Below, piece after piece: positions 21,967 to 31,618 of a stretch of 64,000 nucleotides of DNA. Each line of letters starts with the position of its first letter. Position 1 is the first letter of the stretch. The notes beneath the pieces were generated by a model. That model saw only the letters and a list, made by a program, of their open reading frames with translations. It was not told where the DNA came from and did no database searches. The position numbers and the translations under genes are program-made. The stretch is from Leptodactylus fallax (taxonomy: Eukaryota > Chordata > Amphibia > Anura > Leptodactylidae): assembly GCA_947044405.1 (NCBI GenBank), contig CAMRHE010000457.1, positions 124,001 to 188,000 on the forward strand, written 5' to 3'.

Positions 21967-22066
21967 TTAAACCTCTTACTGAGAAATGCGTTAGCGCTAT
22001 TGCTATGAACGTATGCTTTATATGATTTTTGTTATTTCTGATTTGCATACTAGCAAAAACTTTGGC

Positions 22067-22118
22067 CTCCCCGTCGGGGAATCGAACCTCGGTCTCCCGC
22101 GTGACAGGCGGGGATACT
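22067..22118 (-). pseudogene. tRNA-Asp pseudogene, 5' third deleted
   Basis: Acceptor 3' strand, T-arm and anticodon arm with GTC are intact, but the sequence breaks off at ggggatact. The D-arm and 5' acceptor strand are replaced by tttttacttacctga, the normal flank of tRNA-Trp loci. It is the inner partner of tRNA-Asp 20063 in the inverted duplication. Confidence 0.9.
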
Positions 22119-22183
22119 TTTTACTTACCTGAAATTTTTTTGTTTGAACTTTTTTTATTATTTGTCTTTTCTGTCCCATATGG

Positions 22184-22194
22184 GGACTCGAACC
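22184..22194 (-). promoter_or_regulatory. Orphan B-box consensus 3' of tRNA-Trp
   Basis: The minus strand reads GGTTCGAGTCC, an exact match to the TFIIIC B-box consensus GGTTCGANTCC, 30 bp beyond the 3' end of the Trp gene and not part of any tRNA. The surrounding phrase recurs 3' of almost every Trp gene here. Confidence 0.45.
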
Positions 22195-22223
22195 TGCTGC
22201 TATATACTGAAAAAGTTAATAGA

Positions 22224-22295
22224 TGACCCCGACGTGATTTGAACACGCAACCTTCTGATCTGGAGTCAGACGCGCTACCGTTGTGCCACAAGTTC
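22224..22295 (-). tRNA. tRNA-Trp (CCA), probably decaying
   Basis: 72 nt with intact anticodon and T-arms and anticodon CCA. The 5' end reads GAACTTG instead of GACCTCG, giving one acceptor mismatch and extra wobbles, and the D-stem has an A-C mismatch (GCAC/GCGC). Terminator A5 at 22210-22214. It may be a pseudogene. Confidence 0.6.
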
Positions 22296-22324
22296 CACAG
22301 GTCACTAACATATTTATACCATTC

Positions 22325-22500
22325 TAACACCACAACATAGACCAGCCATTCCCCATCTTTTGCTCCTTAGGAGTCCTCAGTAGTTGTAGCAGGGCCCTGT
22401 TCATATGCTCGAAGGGCTCATTCCCTTGGGATTGATAAGGGTGATCCTCCATTTCCAGTCTAATACTCACTGGCCAGATTACTTTTTCAAGGCTAAATCT
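22325..22500 (-). pseudogene. Ty3/Gypsy integrase fragment beside tRNA-Trp
   Basis: Read on the minus strand this matches the conserved part of Gypsy integrase (…HPYQSQGNGSFE…LLQLLRTPKEQKMEEWLDYV as best seen in the copies at 27990 and 42128). The family motif is of the type PYHPQGNGxxERxNRTL. Only about 60 codons are left. Confidence 0.65.
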
Positions 22501-22559
22501 AATTTATTTCTGAATTTTCTTCAAATAGAAGAAAATTGATCGCCCAGTAGATACCAATG

Positions 22560-23395
22560 TTGGATGAAAGTCTTCGTCTCGCTGGACATCACCAAGGCCT
22601 TCAACTTGATTTAGTGACATTACCTATAGTTTGGTTCAGCATCCCTTTGAACCTCTTTAGACCATCTCTTCGCCATCACTTCTGCCAAAAGGGTGACAGA
22701 ACTCCAGGCCCTTTCCTGCAGGAAACCATACATTAAATTTTCTCCAGAGAAACTCACCTTGAGAACAGTTCCCTAATTCCTTTCAAAAGTCTTCTCTGAC
22801 AACTATATCAACCAGGAGATTATTTTGCCGTCCAAGTTTCTAGATCCGCAGAACCAGATGAAGGAGACCTGCCACGCTCTTGATGTAAAAAGACCAATCT
22901 CAATTTATCTAGATAGATCCAGCTCCTTCAGGAATTCAGATGTCTTATTTATTCAAATCTAAAGCTAACAAGGGCTCTCTAGCTTGTTGTATCAAGGACA
23001 TTATCGTATACTGCTATGCCTTTGAAGGCAGGTCTCTTCTTTATCAAGCCTCATTACATTCTATAGTTCCACATCCACCTCCTGGGCTGAGTGCGACGAA
23101 GTGTATTCTGACCACATATCCACAAGGTGATGGTCATGCTCCTCCACCTTTGCAAACCATTATAGACAGGACTGTTGTCTCAGTGGGGTCTTATAGACTT
23201 GGCTACCTGCTAAGTGCATGTTAATTAATTATGATAATTAACCCCTTTGTGTCTTTTCTTCAGCCCTAGTAGGCGGAGAACGAAGCAATACCCCAGAGGT
23301 TTTTGTGCTGCCTCGGATTTAAGGAAAAGAAAATTACAGGTAAGACAATTTTATCTGTGACCCCTCAGAGATTACCTACTGCGGAGCGAATGTCA
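22560..23395 (+). pseudogene. L1 scrap followed by DIRS tyrosine-recombinase fragment
   Basis: 22575-22620 reads SLDITKAFNLI, an L1-type RT scrap. From about 22650 DIRS recombinase sequence follows: FAITSAKRVTELQAL, then PKVFSDNY-like INQEIIL and ETCHALDVKRPISIYLDRSS, ending near 23215 with WLPAKCM. The AT-rich hairpin at 23220-23245 and the tail to 23395 follow. Several frameshifts. Confidence 0.72.
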
Positions 23396-23417
23396 CAAGA
23401 AATGTGACACATTATTA

Positions 23418-24999
23418 CAGTGGGGAAAAAAAAGTATTTAGTCAGCCACCAAATTTTGCAAGTTTTTCCACTTAAAAAGATGAGGCCGGCCTGTAATTGT
23501 CATCATAGGTAGACCTCAACTATGAGAGACAAAATGAGAAAACAAATCCAGAAAATCACATTGTCTGATTTTTTTTAGAATTTATTTGCAAATTATTTTG
23601 GAAAATAAGTATTTGATCAATACCAAAAGTTCATCTTGATACTTTGTTTTATATCCTTTGTTGGCAATGACAGAGGTCAAACGTTTTCTGTAAGTCTTCA
23701 CAAGGTTGGCACACACTGTTGCTGGTATGTTGGCCCATTCCTCCATGCAGATCTCCTCTAGAGCAGGGATGTTTTGGGGCTGTCGCTGGGCAACACGGAC
23801 TTTCAACTCCCTCCAAAGGTTTTCTATGGGGTTGAGATCTGGAGTCTGGCTAGGCCACTCCAGGACCTTGAAATGCTTCTTACGAAGCCGCTCCTTCGTT
23901 GCTCTGGCGATGTGCTTGGGATCATTGGCATGCTGAAAGACCCAGCCACGTTTCATCTTCACTGCCCTTGCTGATGGAAGGAGGTTTGCACTCAAAATCT
24001 CACGATACATGGCCCCATTCATTCTTTCATGTACACGGATCAGTCGTCCTGGTCCCTTTGCAGAGAAACAGCCCCAAAGCATGATGTTGCCCCCCCATGC
24101 TTCACAGTAGGTATGGTGTTCTTTGGATGCAACTCAGCATTCACTCTCCTCCAAACACGACGAGTTGTGTTTCTACCAAACATTTCTACTTTGGTTTCAT
24201 CTGACCATATGACATTCTCCCAATACTCTTCTGGAACATCCAAATGCTCTCTAGCAAACTTCAGATGGGCCCGGATATGTACTGGCACTGCAGGATCTGA
24301 GTCCCTGGCGGCGTAGTGTGGTACTGACGGTAGCCTTTGTTACGTTAGTCCCAGCTTTCTGCAGGTCAGTCACTAGGTCCCCCCGTGTGGTTCTGGGATT
24401 TTTGCTCACCGTTCTTGTGATCATTTTGACCCCACGGGATGAGATCTTGCGTGGAGCCCCTGATGGAGGGAGATTATCAGTGGTCTTGTATGTCTTCCAT
24501 TTTCTAATTATTGCTCCCACAGTCGATTTCTTCACACCAAGCTGCTTGCCTATTGCAGATTCAGTCTTCCCAGCCTGGTGCAGGGCTACCATTTTGTTTC
24601 TGGTGTCCTTCCACAGCTCTTTGGTCTTCACCATAGTGGAGTTTGGAGTGTGACTGTTTGAGGTTGTGGACAGGAGTCTTTTATACTGATAACAATGTCA
24701 AACAGGAGCCATTACTACAGGTAATGAGTGGAGGACAGAGGAGCCTCTTAAAGAAGAAGTTACAGGTCTGTGAGAGACAGAAATCTTGCTTGTTTGTAGG
24801 TGACCAAATACTTAATTTCCACCATAATTTGCAAATAAATTCTTTAGAAATCAGACAATGTGATTTTCTGGATTAGTTTTCTCATTTTGTCTCTCATAGT
24901 TGAGGTCTACCTATGATGACAATTACAGGCCGGCCTCATCTTTTTAAGTGGGAGAACTAGCGCAATTGGTGGCTGACTAAATATTTTTTTTCCCCACTG
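23418..24999 (-). mobile_element. Tc1 transposon with long inverted ends
   Basis: The ends CAGTGGGGAAA and TTTCCCCACTG are flanked by TA at 23416-23417 and 25000-25001. Inverted homology extends over roughly 160-180 bp, including gaggccggcctgtaattgtc and gaggtctacctatgatgaca. It interrupts the L1-like scrap (cattatta | tgtccttaatgtctcc), which is uninterrupted at 15130 and 29215. Confidence 0.92.
23582..24634 (-). pseudogene. Tc1 transposase, frameshifted
   Basis: Three minus-strand frames together cover a Tc1 transposase. 24251-24634 has the paired-like helix-turn-helix domain ([32 protein letters not shown]). 24040-24288 has the first catalytic Asp (VIWSDETKVEMFG). 23582-24082 has the second Asp ([11 protein letters not shown]) and the Glu ([10 protein letters not shown]). 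Frameshifts fall near 24270 and near 24060, at the GGxxxxxxGCFSAKG block. It cannot make the enzyme as it stands. Confidence 0.9.
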
Positions 25000-25002
25000 T
25001 AT

Positions 25003-25330
25003 GTCCTTAATGTCTCCTCATTGATGACACTGTCCCACCAGAAAACTCAGATTTGTTCCAAATTATGCCTCTATTTTCCTATCAGGGCGGGTCTTGTCAA
25101 AATTATTTTACTGCCCAAAATTCTGTATATATTGCTCCAGTCACTCATATGTGTTCCGACCCACTTCCTCCAGGAGCATCCCAGTATTTTGACCTTCTTA
25201 CTTTGCTATAATAAGGTGACCAGGGTCAGCACTCAACCGTATTTTAGGCCCTGGGATGAGGAAGGGTCTGGGACTCCCTGACTTTAAGGCGAAGACATAC
25301 TACAGGGCTGTGCTGTTTTCCTATTTGCTA
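25003..25330 (+). pseudogene. L1-like RT C-terminal fragment
   Basis: Translation gives LPKILYILLQSLICVPTHFL and ends with a GSGTPDFK-like stretch in which a shift breaks the motif. It is the continuation of the fragment cut by the Tc1 element, and the same piece lies at 15117 and 29205. Confidence 0.7.
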
Positions 25331-25678
25331 ATGTCCTTAATACAACCGAAAATAAAAAGCTTTCCCAACCAGTTTGACGACTAAGATTTCACCACAATTT
25401 CCATAATCGTCAAAAATCATCTCCTTGGCAACATTACAATAGTGATATGCAAACTATGTATGGAAACCAATAGTCAGTATGAATGTAATACCTCAGTGAG
25501 AAGACGTTACATGAAACATACAAAAATAAAAATCCTTTTGGTCAAACTCTTTGACCACTAAGATTTCACCACAAGTTCCAAAATACATGTCTACATGGCA
25601 ACATTACAATAGTGTTATTGTGTATATGGCCACCTTAGTGAGAACATATTATACCCAGAAACAAAGGTAAAAACTTAC

Positions 25679-25750
25679 AGGCCCCACCGAGATTTGAACT
25701 CGGATCGCTGGATTCAGAGTCTAGAGTACTAACCATTACACCATGGAACC
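25679..25750 (-). tRNA. tRNA-Gln (CTG), anticodon-stem mismatch
   Basis: Full length with anticodon CTG and a good T-arm, but ctagagtact replaces ccagagtgct, which gives one A-C mismatch in the anticodon stem and a change in the D-stem. The acceptor carries a G-C pair where others have G-U. A TTTTT terminator is present. Functional status uncertain. Confidence 0.65.
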
Positions 25751-25991
25751 TCCTATAAAAAACCAGCTTTAGATAAGGAGAGAAGGTGTAAAGGAAGGAA
25801 CTCGAATTCTTATGCTTGGCCTTAGGCTAAAATCAATCCCATCAACATTAACAACTAAATTTCCCATTCAGCGTAGAGCACTGTGTCTGTGCAAGATAGT
25901 AGATGAAGTCAAACATTGGTATTTTTGTACTCTCCTATTATTTTATGTAATTTTTGTTAATTTTAATTTGTATACTAGCAAAAATTGTAGC

Positions 25992-26063
25992 CTCCCCGTC
26001 AGGGAATCGCACCCCGGTCTCCAGCGTGACAGGCGGGGATACTTACCACTATTCTAACGAGGA
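25992..26063 (-). pseudogene. tRNA-Asp degenerate copy
   Basis: 72 nt with anticodon GTC, but the T-loop reads TGCGATT instead of TTCGATT, the anticodon stem has a G to T change, and the A-box region has a substitution (ctattctaacg). The B box is damaged, so it is probably silent. Confidence 0.75.
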
Positions 26064-26657
26064 ATTGCTAGATGTGCTACTTAAAGGGAAACACCACATG
26101 GATCACAGGGGGCTTGCTAGAACTGCAATCTCCGACAGCCCTATAAATGTGAATGGAGGACCAATCACACAAATGCACTGGTGCTTCATTAACAGGGAGA
26201 CCTCCGAGAGACTTTTGGTCCCCCATTTTCCTGATCACTGGGGGTCTGAAGAGACGCTACAGTATAATAGGATGAATATCCATTTGTTTGGTTTCATAAA
26301 AAAAAAAGATAGATTTTAGAGAGGGAGAAGGGGCAGCCAATGTTTGTTGTTGTTCAGGGGAAAGCCTGGGAAGGGGAGAGTATCCTAAAAAGTTATCTAT
26401 GTCCATAGGGGAAGGCTGATACACCTTCGAGTGATCTCCTAAATTATATAGAGAGTTGTTGTAATCCCAGAATTTTGCCTCAATCCACCTCGGATTAACT
26501 ATTTTTTGACCATGGCCATTTAAATGGTAGGCAATACTAGATTTGGGTAGTGCTTGCTTAACCCTCTTACCAAGAAATGCACTAGCTCTATTGCTATGAA
26601 CATATGCTTTATGTGATTTTTGTTATTTTTATTTTGTATGCTAGCAAAAATTTTTGC
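26064..26657. repeat. Conserved Asp 5' flank and frog dispersed repeat
   Basis: The phrases aaagggaaacaccacatgga, gcaatctccgacagcc and ggtcccccattttcctgatc recur beyond the Asp copies at 26658, 32813 and 52671. 26520-26650 is homologous to the inverted-duplication arms and contains the uninterrupted TTAA empty site (about 26548). Confidence 0.6.
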
Positions 26658-26720
26658 CTCCCCGTCGGGGAATCGAAACTCAGTTTCCCGCGGGGATACT
26701 TACCACTATACTAACAAGGA
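26658..26720 (-). pseudogene. tRNA-Asp pseudogene without anticodon loop
   Basis: The sequence jumps from cccgc to ggggatac. The 9 bases lost equal one copy of a GCG direct repeat plus the spacer between the two copies, so slipped-strand deletion explains it. The T-arm also has substitutions (gaaactcag). Confidence 0.88.
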
Positions 26721-27780
26721 ATTGCTATGGGAGTTTTTTTTTAAAGGGAAACACCAAAGGATCACAGGATCCACTCACTGTGGTAAGAGAGATGGGACAG
26801 GGGGAGATGGGGGTTGGAGGTTGTTAAAACTGCAATCTCTGACAGCCCCATAAATGTGAATAGAGCACCAATCGCACAAATACATTAGCGCTTCATTAAC
26901 AGAGAGACCTCTGAGGTACTTTTGGTTCCCCATTCTCCTAATCACTGGGGACCCAAGAGGTCGGATCCCCAGAGATCTGACAAGTATCCCCTATTCTGTG
27001 TAAGTGTATTTAATAGCGCAGTCCCTTTAAGGCTCAACAACTTTTTTCATATTTCCATCTCCTCCTTCCAAATCCATTATCTCTTTGTTTTTCTGTTGAT
27101 ATATGAGGGCTTATTCTTTATAGACAGGTTGTACTTTTAGTTGCCATCAGTTTCGGGTACATATAATGTTTTTATTATTTTTGATGTTTTTTGGGGTCTG
27201 TGTGAAATTTTATTGACATTTTGTTTTTACGACATTCACTCTGCATGAAAATAACTCTTCTAATTGTAATCAGGGGGATATTAACCCCATGTGTGTGCTG
27301 CCTCCGGACTACAGCAAATTAAAATTGCGGCAAATAAATATTCTCACTATGGGGTCTGAAGAGACCCCAAGTATACTTGGTGGAGATACAGGGGAAGTAA
27401 ATAAAAAATAAAATAACATTAATACTCAGCTTTCGTTAACTTTTTGGGGGCTCCTCACGGCGTCCGTAGCTTTCTCTGCTCAGTGATGTCATGCACTCAG
27501 TGTCACCTCTGAGGCCTGTGAATGGATCTCAGCAGTAACATAGACATGACATCATAACATTCCGCGTGCCCATGTGACCTAATCACAGGCCTCAGAGATG
27601 ACGGGGTTTATGACATCACCAGGAAAGTGCCTGGACGCAGCGAGAAGTCCCAAAAAAAGGGAAGGAAAATATGATTTTTTTTTTCACCTCCCCTGGGCCT
27701 CCACATATTATATTCTGAAGAGATTAAAGCTGTGCATTCAGTGGATTTATACTCGCATGTGAGCACATACTCTGTTTGCT
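26721..27780. repeat. Dispersed repeats (Asp flank, MITE scrap, foldback)
   Basis: 26730-27000 repeats the Asp flank. 27040-27250 is MITE-family sequence (catatgagggcttattcttt, acgacattcactctgcatga). 27340-27740 resembles the foldback repeat at 7190-7745 (ggtctgaagagacccc). No gene. Confidence 0.5.
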
Positions 27781-27842
27781 TTTTTACTTACCTGAATTTT
27801 TTGTTTGAACTTTTTATTATTTGTCTTTTCTGTCCCATATGG

Positions 27843-27853
27843 GGACTCGAACC
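27843..27853 (-). promoter_or_regulatory. Orphan B-box consensus 3' of tRNA-Trp
   Basis: GGTTCGAGTCC on the minus strand, 30 bp past the Trp 3' end, as at 22184. The next bases form the palindrome GTCCCCATATGGGAC. Confidence 0.45.
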
Positions 27854-27882
27854 TGCTGCTATATACTGAAAAAGATAACAGA

Positions 27883-27954
27883 TAACCCCGACGTGATTTG
27901 AACACGCAACCTTCTGATCTGGAGTCAGACGCGCTACCGTTGTGCCACGAGGTC
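27883..27954 (-). tRNA. tRNA-Trp (CCA), minor defects
   Basis: 72 nt, anticodon CCA. Acceptor pair 1-72 is G-U because the 3' end reads GGGGTTA, and the D-stem carries the A-C mismatch also seen at 22224 and 62560. Other stems are intact and a T5 terminator follows. Confidence 0.7.
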
Positions 27955-27984
27955 CACAGATAACTTGCATAGTTATACCATTCT

Positions 27985-28170
27985 AACACCACAACATAGT
28001 CCAGCCATTCCTTCATCTTTTGCTCCTTAGGAGTCCGCAGTAGTTGTAGCAGGGTCCGGTGCATATCCTCGAAGGACCCATTCCCTTGGGATTGATAAGG
28101 GTGGTCCTCCATTTCCCAGTCTAATACTCACTGGCCAGATTACTTTTTCAAGGCTAAATCTCATTTCTTT
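27985..28170 (-). pseudogene. Ty3/Gypsy integrase fragment
   Basis: The clearest copy. The minus-strand frame reads HPYQSQGNGSFEDMHRTLLQ then LRTPKEQKMKEWLDYVVVLEWYN, closely following the Gypsy integrase segment that normally ends in a HAYN-type motif. It stops abruptly where tRNA-Trp flank begins. Confidence 0.72.
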
Positions 28171-28289
28171 CTGAATTTTCTTCAAATAGAGTTTTTGGTT
28201 AAAAAAAAAAATACAAAGTGTCAGAATTGTCGCCAATCAATGCAGTGAAGTAAAATGACTGGAAAATCAGGGCAGGGAACATGCTAAAG

Positions 28290-29204
28290 GAAGAGGAGCA
28301 CACATCCTTGATCGCCCAGTAGATGCGTACCAATGGTGGATGAAAAGTCTTGGTTTCGCTGGACATCACCAAGGCCTTCAACTCGATTGAGTGACATTAC
28401 CTATAGTTTGGTTCAGCAACCCTTTGAACCTCTTTAGACCATCTCTTCGCCATCACTTCTGCCAAAAGGGTGACAGCTCTCCAGGTCTCTTCCTGCAGGG
28501 AACCATACATTAAATTCTCTCCTCACGCACTCACCTCGAGAACAGTTCCCTATTTCCTTCCAAAAGTCTTCTCTGACAACTATGTCAATCAGGAGATTAT
28601 TTTGCTGTCCAAGTTTCTAGATCCGCAGAACCAGGTGAAGGAGACCTACCACGTTCTTGACGTAAAAAGAGGAATCCCAATTTATCTAGATTGAACCACC
28701 TTTTTCAGGAATTCAGATGTCTTATTTATTCAATTCCAAGGTGCTAACAAGGGTTCTCTAGCTTGTTGTATCAAGGACTTTATCATATACTGCTATGCCT
28801 TTGAAGGCAGGAACCTTCTTTATCAAGTCTCGTCCCATTCTATATGTTCCACATCCACCACCTCCTGGGCTGAGTGCGACAAAGTGTATTCCGACCAAAT
28901 AGCCAGAGCTGCCACATGGTGATGGTCATGGTCATGCTCCTCCCCCTTTGCAATCCATTTTAGACTGGACTGATCTCTCAGTGGGGTCTTATAGACTTGG
29001 CTACCTGCTGATTGGATGTTAATTAATTATGATAATTAACCACTTAAAGTCTTTTTCCTCAGCCCTAGTAGACGGAGAGCGAAGCAATACCGCAGATGTT
29101 CTTGCGGTGCCTCAGATTCAAGGAAAAGAAAATTACAGGTAAGACAATTTTATCTCTGACCCCTCAGAGATTACCTACCTCGGAGTGAAAGTCACAAGAA
29201 ATGT
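28290..29204 (+). pseudogene. L1 scrap and DIRS recombinase fragment
   Basis: The L1 scrap SLDITKAFNSIE at 28358-28395 precedes DIRS recombinase sequence: PKVFSDNYVNQEIILLSKFL and ETYHVLDVKRGIPIYLD (frame 28470-28694), then FRNSDVLFIQFQGANKGSLA. The conserved HxxR catalytic arginine appears lost (HSICSTS). The AT-rich hairpin at 29021-29043 and the 3' tail follow. Confidence 0.75.
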
Positions 29205-29560
29205 GATACATTATTATGCCCTTAATATTATGCCCTTAAGGTATCCTCGTTGATGACACTGTCCCACCAGAAAACTCAGGTTTGGTCCACATTATTTTCC
29301 TATCAGGGTGGGTCTTGTCAAAATTATTTTACTGCCCAAAATATCGTATATATTCCTCCAGTCACCCACATCTGTTCCGACCCACTTCCTCCAGGAGCAT
29401 TCCAGTATTTTGACCTTCTTCCTTTTCTATAATAAGGTGGCCAGGGTCGGCACTCAACCATTTTTTAGGCCCTGGGATGAGGAAGGGTCTGGGACTCCCT
29501 GACTTTAAGACGAAGACGTACTACAGGGCTGTGCAGTTTTCCTATTTGCTAATGTCCTTA
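29205..29560 (+). pseudogene. L1-like RT C-terminal fragment
   Basis: The frame at 29308-29502 reads LPKISYIFLQSPTSVPTHFL and the RPWDEEGSGTP end, as at 15117 and 25003. It is joined to the DIRS tail at the same point in all copies, so the junction predates their duplication. Confidence 0.7.
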
Positions 29561-29919
29561 AAACAACCAAAAATAAAAAGCTTTCCCAACCAGTTTGACG
29601 ACTAAGATTTCACCAAAATTTCCATAATTGTCAAAAATCTTCTCCTTGGCAACATTACAATAGTGTTATGCAAACTATGTATGGAAACCAATAGTCAGTA
29701 TGAATGTAATACCTCAGTGAGAAGACGTTACACGAAACATACAAAAATAAAAATCCTTTTGGTCAAACTCTTTGACCACAAAGATTTCACCACAAGTTCC
29801 AAAATACATGTCTACATGGCAATATTACAGTGTGATTGTGTGTATGGCCAGATATGGTCAGTATCACTACAACACCTTAGTGAGAACACATTATATCCAG
29901 AAACAAAGGTAAAACTTAT

Positions 29920-29991
29920 AGGTCCCACCGAGATTTGAACTCGGATCACTGGATTCAGAGTCCAGAGTGCTAACTATTACACCATGGAACC
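29920..29991 (-). tRNA. tRNA-Gln (CTG), D-loop change
   Basis: 72 nt with anticodon CTG and paired stems. The D-loop GG doublet is AG (taatagttagc), which would lose the G18-U55 contact and weaken the A box, and the variable region reads GTGATC. A TTTT terminator is present. Possibly impaired. Confidence 0.68.
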
Positions 29992-30404
29992 CCCTATAGA
30001 GAACCAGTTTTAGATAAGGAGAGAAGGTGTAAAGGAAGGAACTCGAATTCTTATGCTTTGCCTTAGGCTAAAACTGATCCCAGCATCAACATTAACAATT
30101 AAATTTCCCATTGAGAGTAGAGTACTGAGTCTGTGCAAGATAGTAGATGAAGCCAGACATTGGTATTTTTGGATAGCAGCTAGTCTAAAATATCCGGCAT
30201 GTTTTCAGTAGACTGGCAGATTAGCGGCTGTTCGGGCCAAATCCATCATTTCAACAAAAATCTAATCTGTAGGGCTGACTTTAGAGAGCGCTAATATGCC
30301 CACATTTTACCATCCATATTAGAACGACAACAATGTGGACTTCTTGTAATTGATGGAAATTGGTCATTAATATCTAAATATAAATATTTCCCTTGCGTCC
30401 TATT
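29992..30404. other. Gln 5' flank shared with 16999-17479
   Basis: Colinear with the DNA between Gln 16927 and the first DIRS copy. No gene. Confidence 0.5.
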
Positions 30405-30789
30405 CCTCCACGGGTTTTGGTGTGACTTATCTGTGGATCCATGTCCCAGAGTAGCACAGTGGCTGGCATCCTCGTGCAGCCAGATCTTGGGTATGCACCT
30501 ATAATCCTAGCTTCTCAGGCTTAAGTTTGGGAGTTCTGGTCCATCCTGTATTATGTGGGTCGGGTGTTTGCCCTATGCTCATCATCATCATGATGTCTTT
30601 GGGTGGAATATGCAGGGGGTACAGCAAAGAAGGAAATAGAACTTAGGCTGTTTCAAGCCCAGCTGTGTCTTTTTTCTCCATCTCTGGAACAACTCAGTAG
30701 GAGCCTGTGTTTCTGCTGTTCCAGAAAGAAGAGATAGGACTTCTTAAAGAGGAAACTCTTTACAAGTAAGCTAACTAAATAAATTTTAG

Positions 30790-31389
30790 ATGGAGAACAT
30801 AAGATCTGTCATCTTCTTTCTTCAATTGGAAATGTTATGGCAACCCTACCTTCACGTCCCTATTTATTATCCTCACAGAAGATTTCTAAGTATTGCGGTC
30901 TACTTGAAGGGTGAGAGGAAACCTCTACAGTTTACAGCCCTTCTATTTAGAATTTTCTCCACCCCTTTCATCTCTACAAAGGTGGTCGTCTCTGTCATCA
31001 CAGCCGTCAGACTTCAGGGACTATTCATATTTCTCTACCTAGATGACTGGCTCATAAAGGCCATGTCAGGGAAGATTCTCCTACATCTTCAGAAGACTCT
31101 GGCCTTTCTTCAGCAACTCGGCTGGGTGATAAACAAATCAGACATAGTCCCATCCACATGCAAAAGGTTCCTGGGATTCAAGATTGATTCCAATCTCTTG
31201 TGCAGTTCTTCTCCCCATTGCCAGACAGAGGAGACTGATGCTGCAGCCAAAGTCCTGTCTGTCCCTTGCCAGGTTTCCATCGGAGCAGTAATGAGAGTCA
31301 CAGTGCACTGGACAACAGATTTGCTTTGTCTGCAGAGGCTCGTGTTTCATTCAGGTGGTCCACGGTCCTACCAGAGTGGATCCTATTGA
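30790..31389 (+). pseudogene. DIRS reverse transcriptase region
   Basis: 199 codons: MENIRSVIFFLQ start of the RT fingers, AVYLKGERKPLQFTALLF, then the catalytic box FLYLDDWLIKA (YxDD), FLQQLGWVINKSDIVPSTCK and FLGFKIDS. A segment before HVPIYYPH, where the first catalytic Asp should be, is altered (LEMLWQPYLHVPI), so the enzyme is not intact. RNase H-like sequence follows in another frame (LLRWGAHLDKAQ at 31400-31440). Confidence 0.78.
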
Positions 31390-31618
31390 CTATGGCCACA
31401 TCACTTCTGAGATGGGGAGCCCATTTGGACAAGGCACAATGTCATCCAACCTCTGAGAACTTTGTGCAGTCTCTCTGACGTTGTAACATTTCTCCCTTCA
31501 ACTCGAAGCTGTCAGGATAAGGTTGGACAACATGACTACAGTCCTGTACATAAGCAAGCGAGGAGACACACAACCCTTCTCAGATAAGTGGGGATGATAA
31601 TGTCCTAGGCAGGACATA

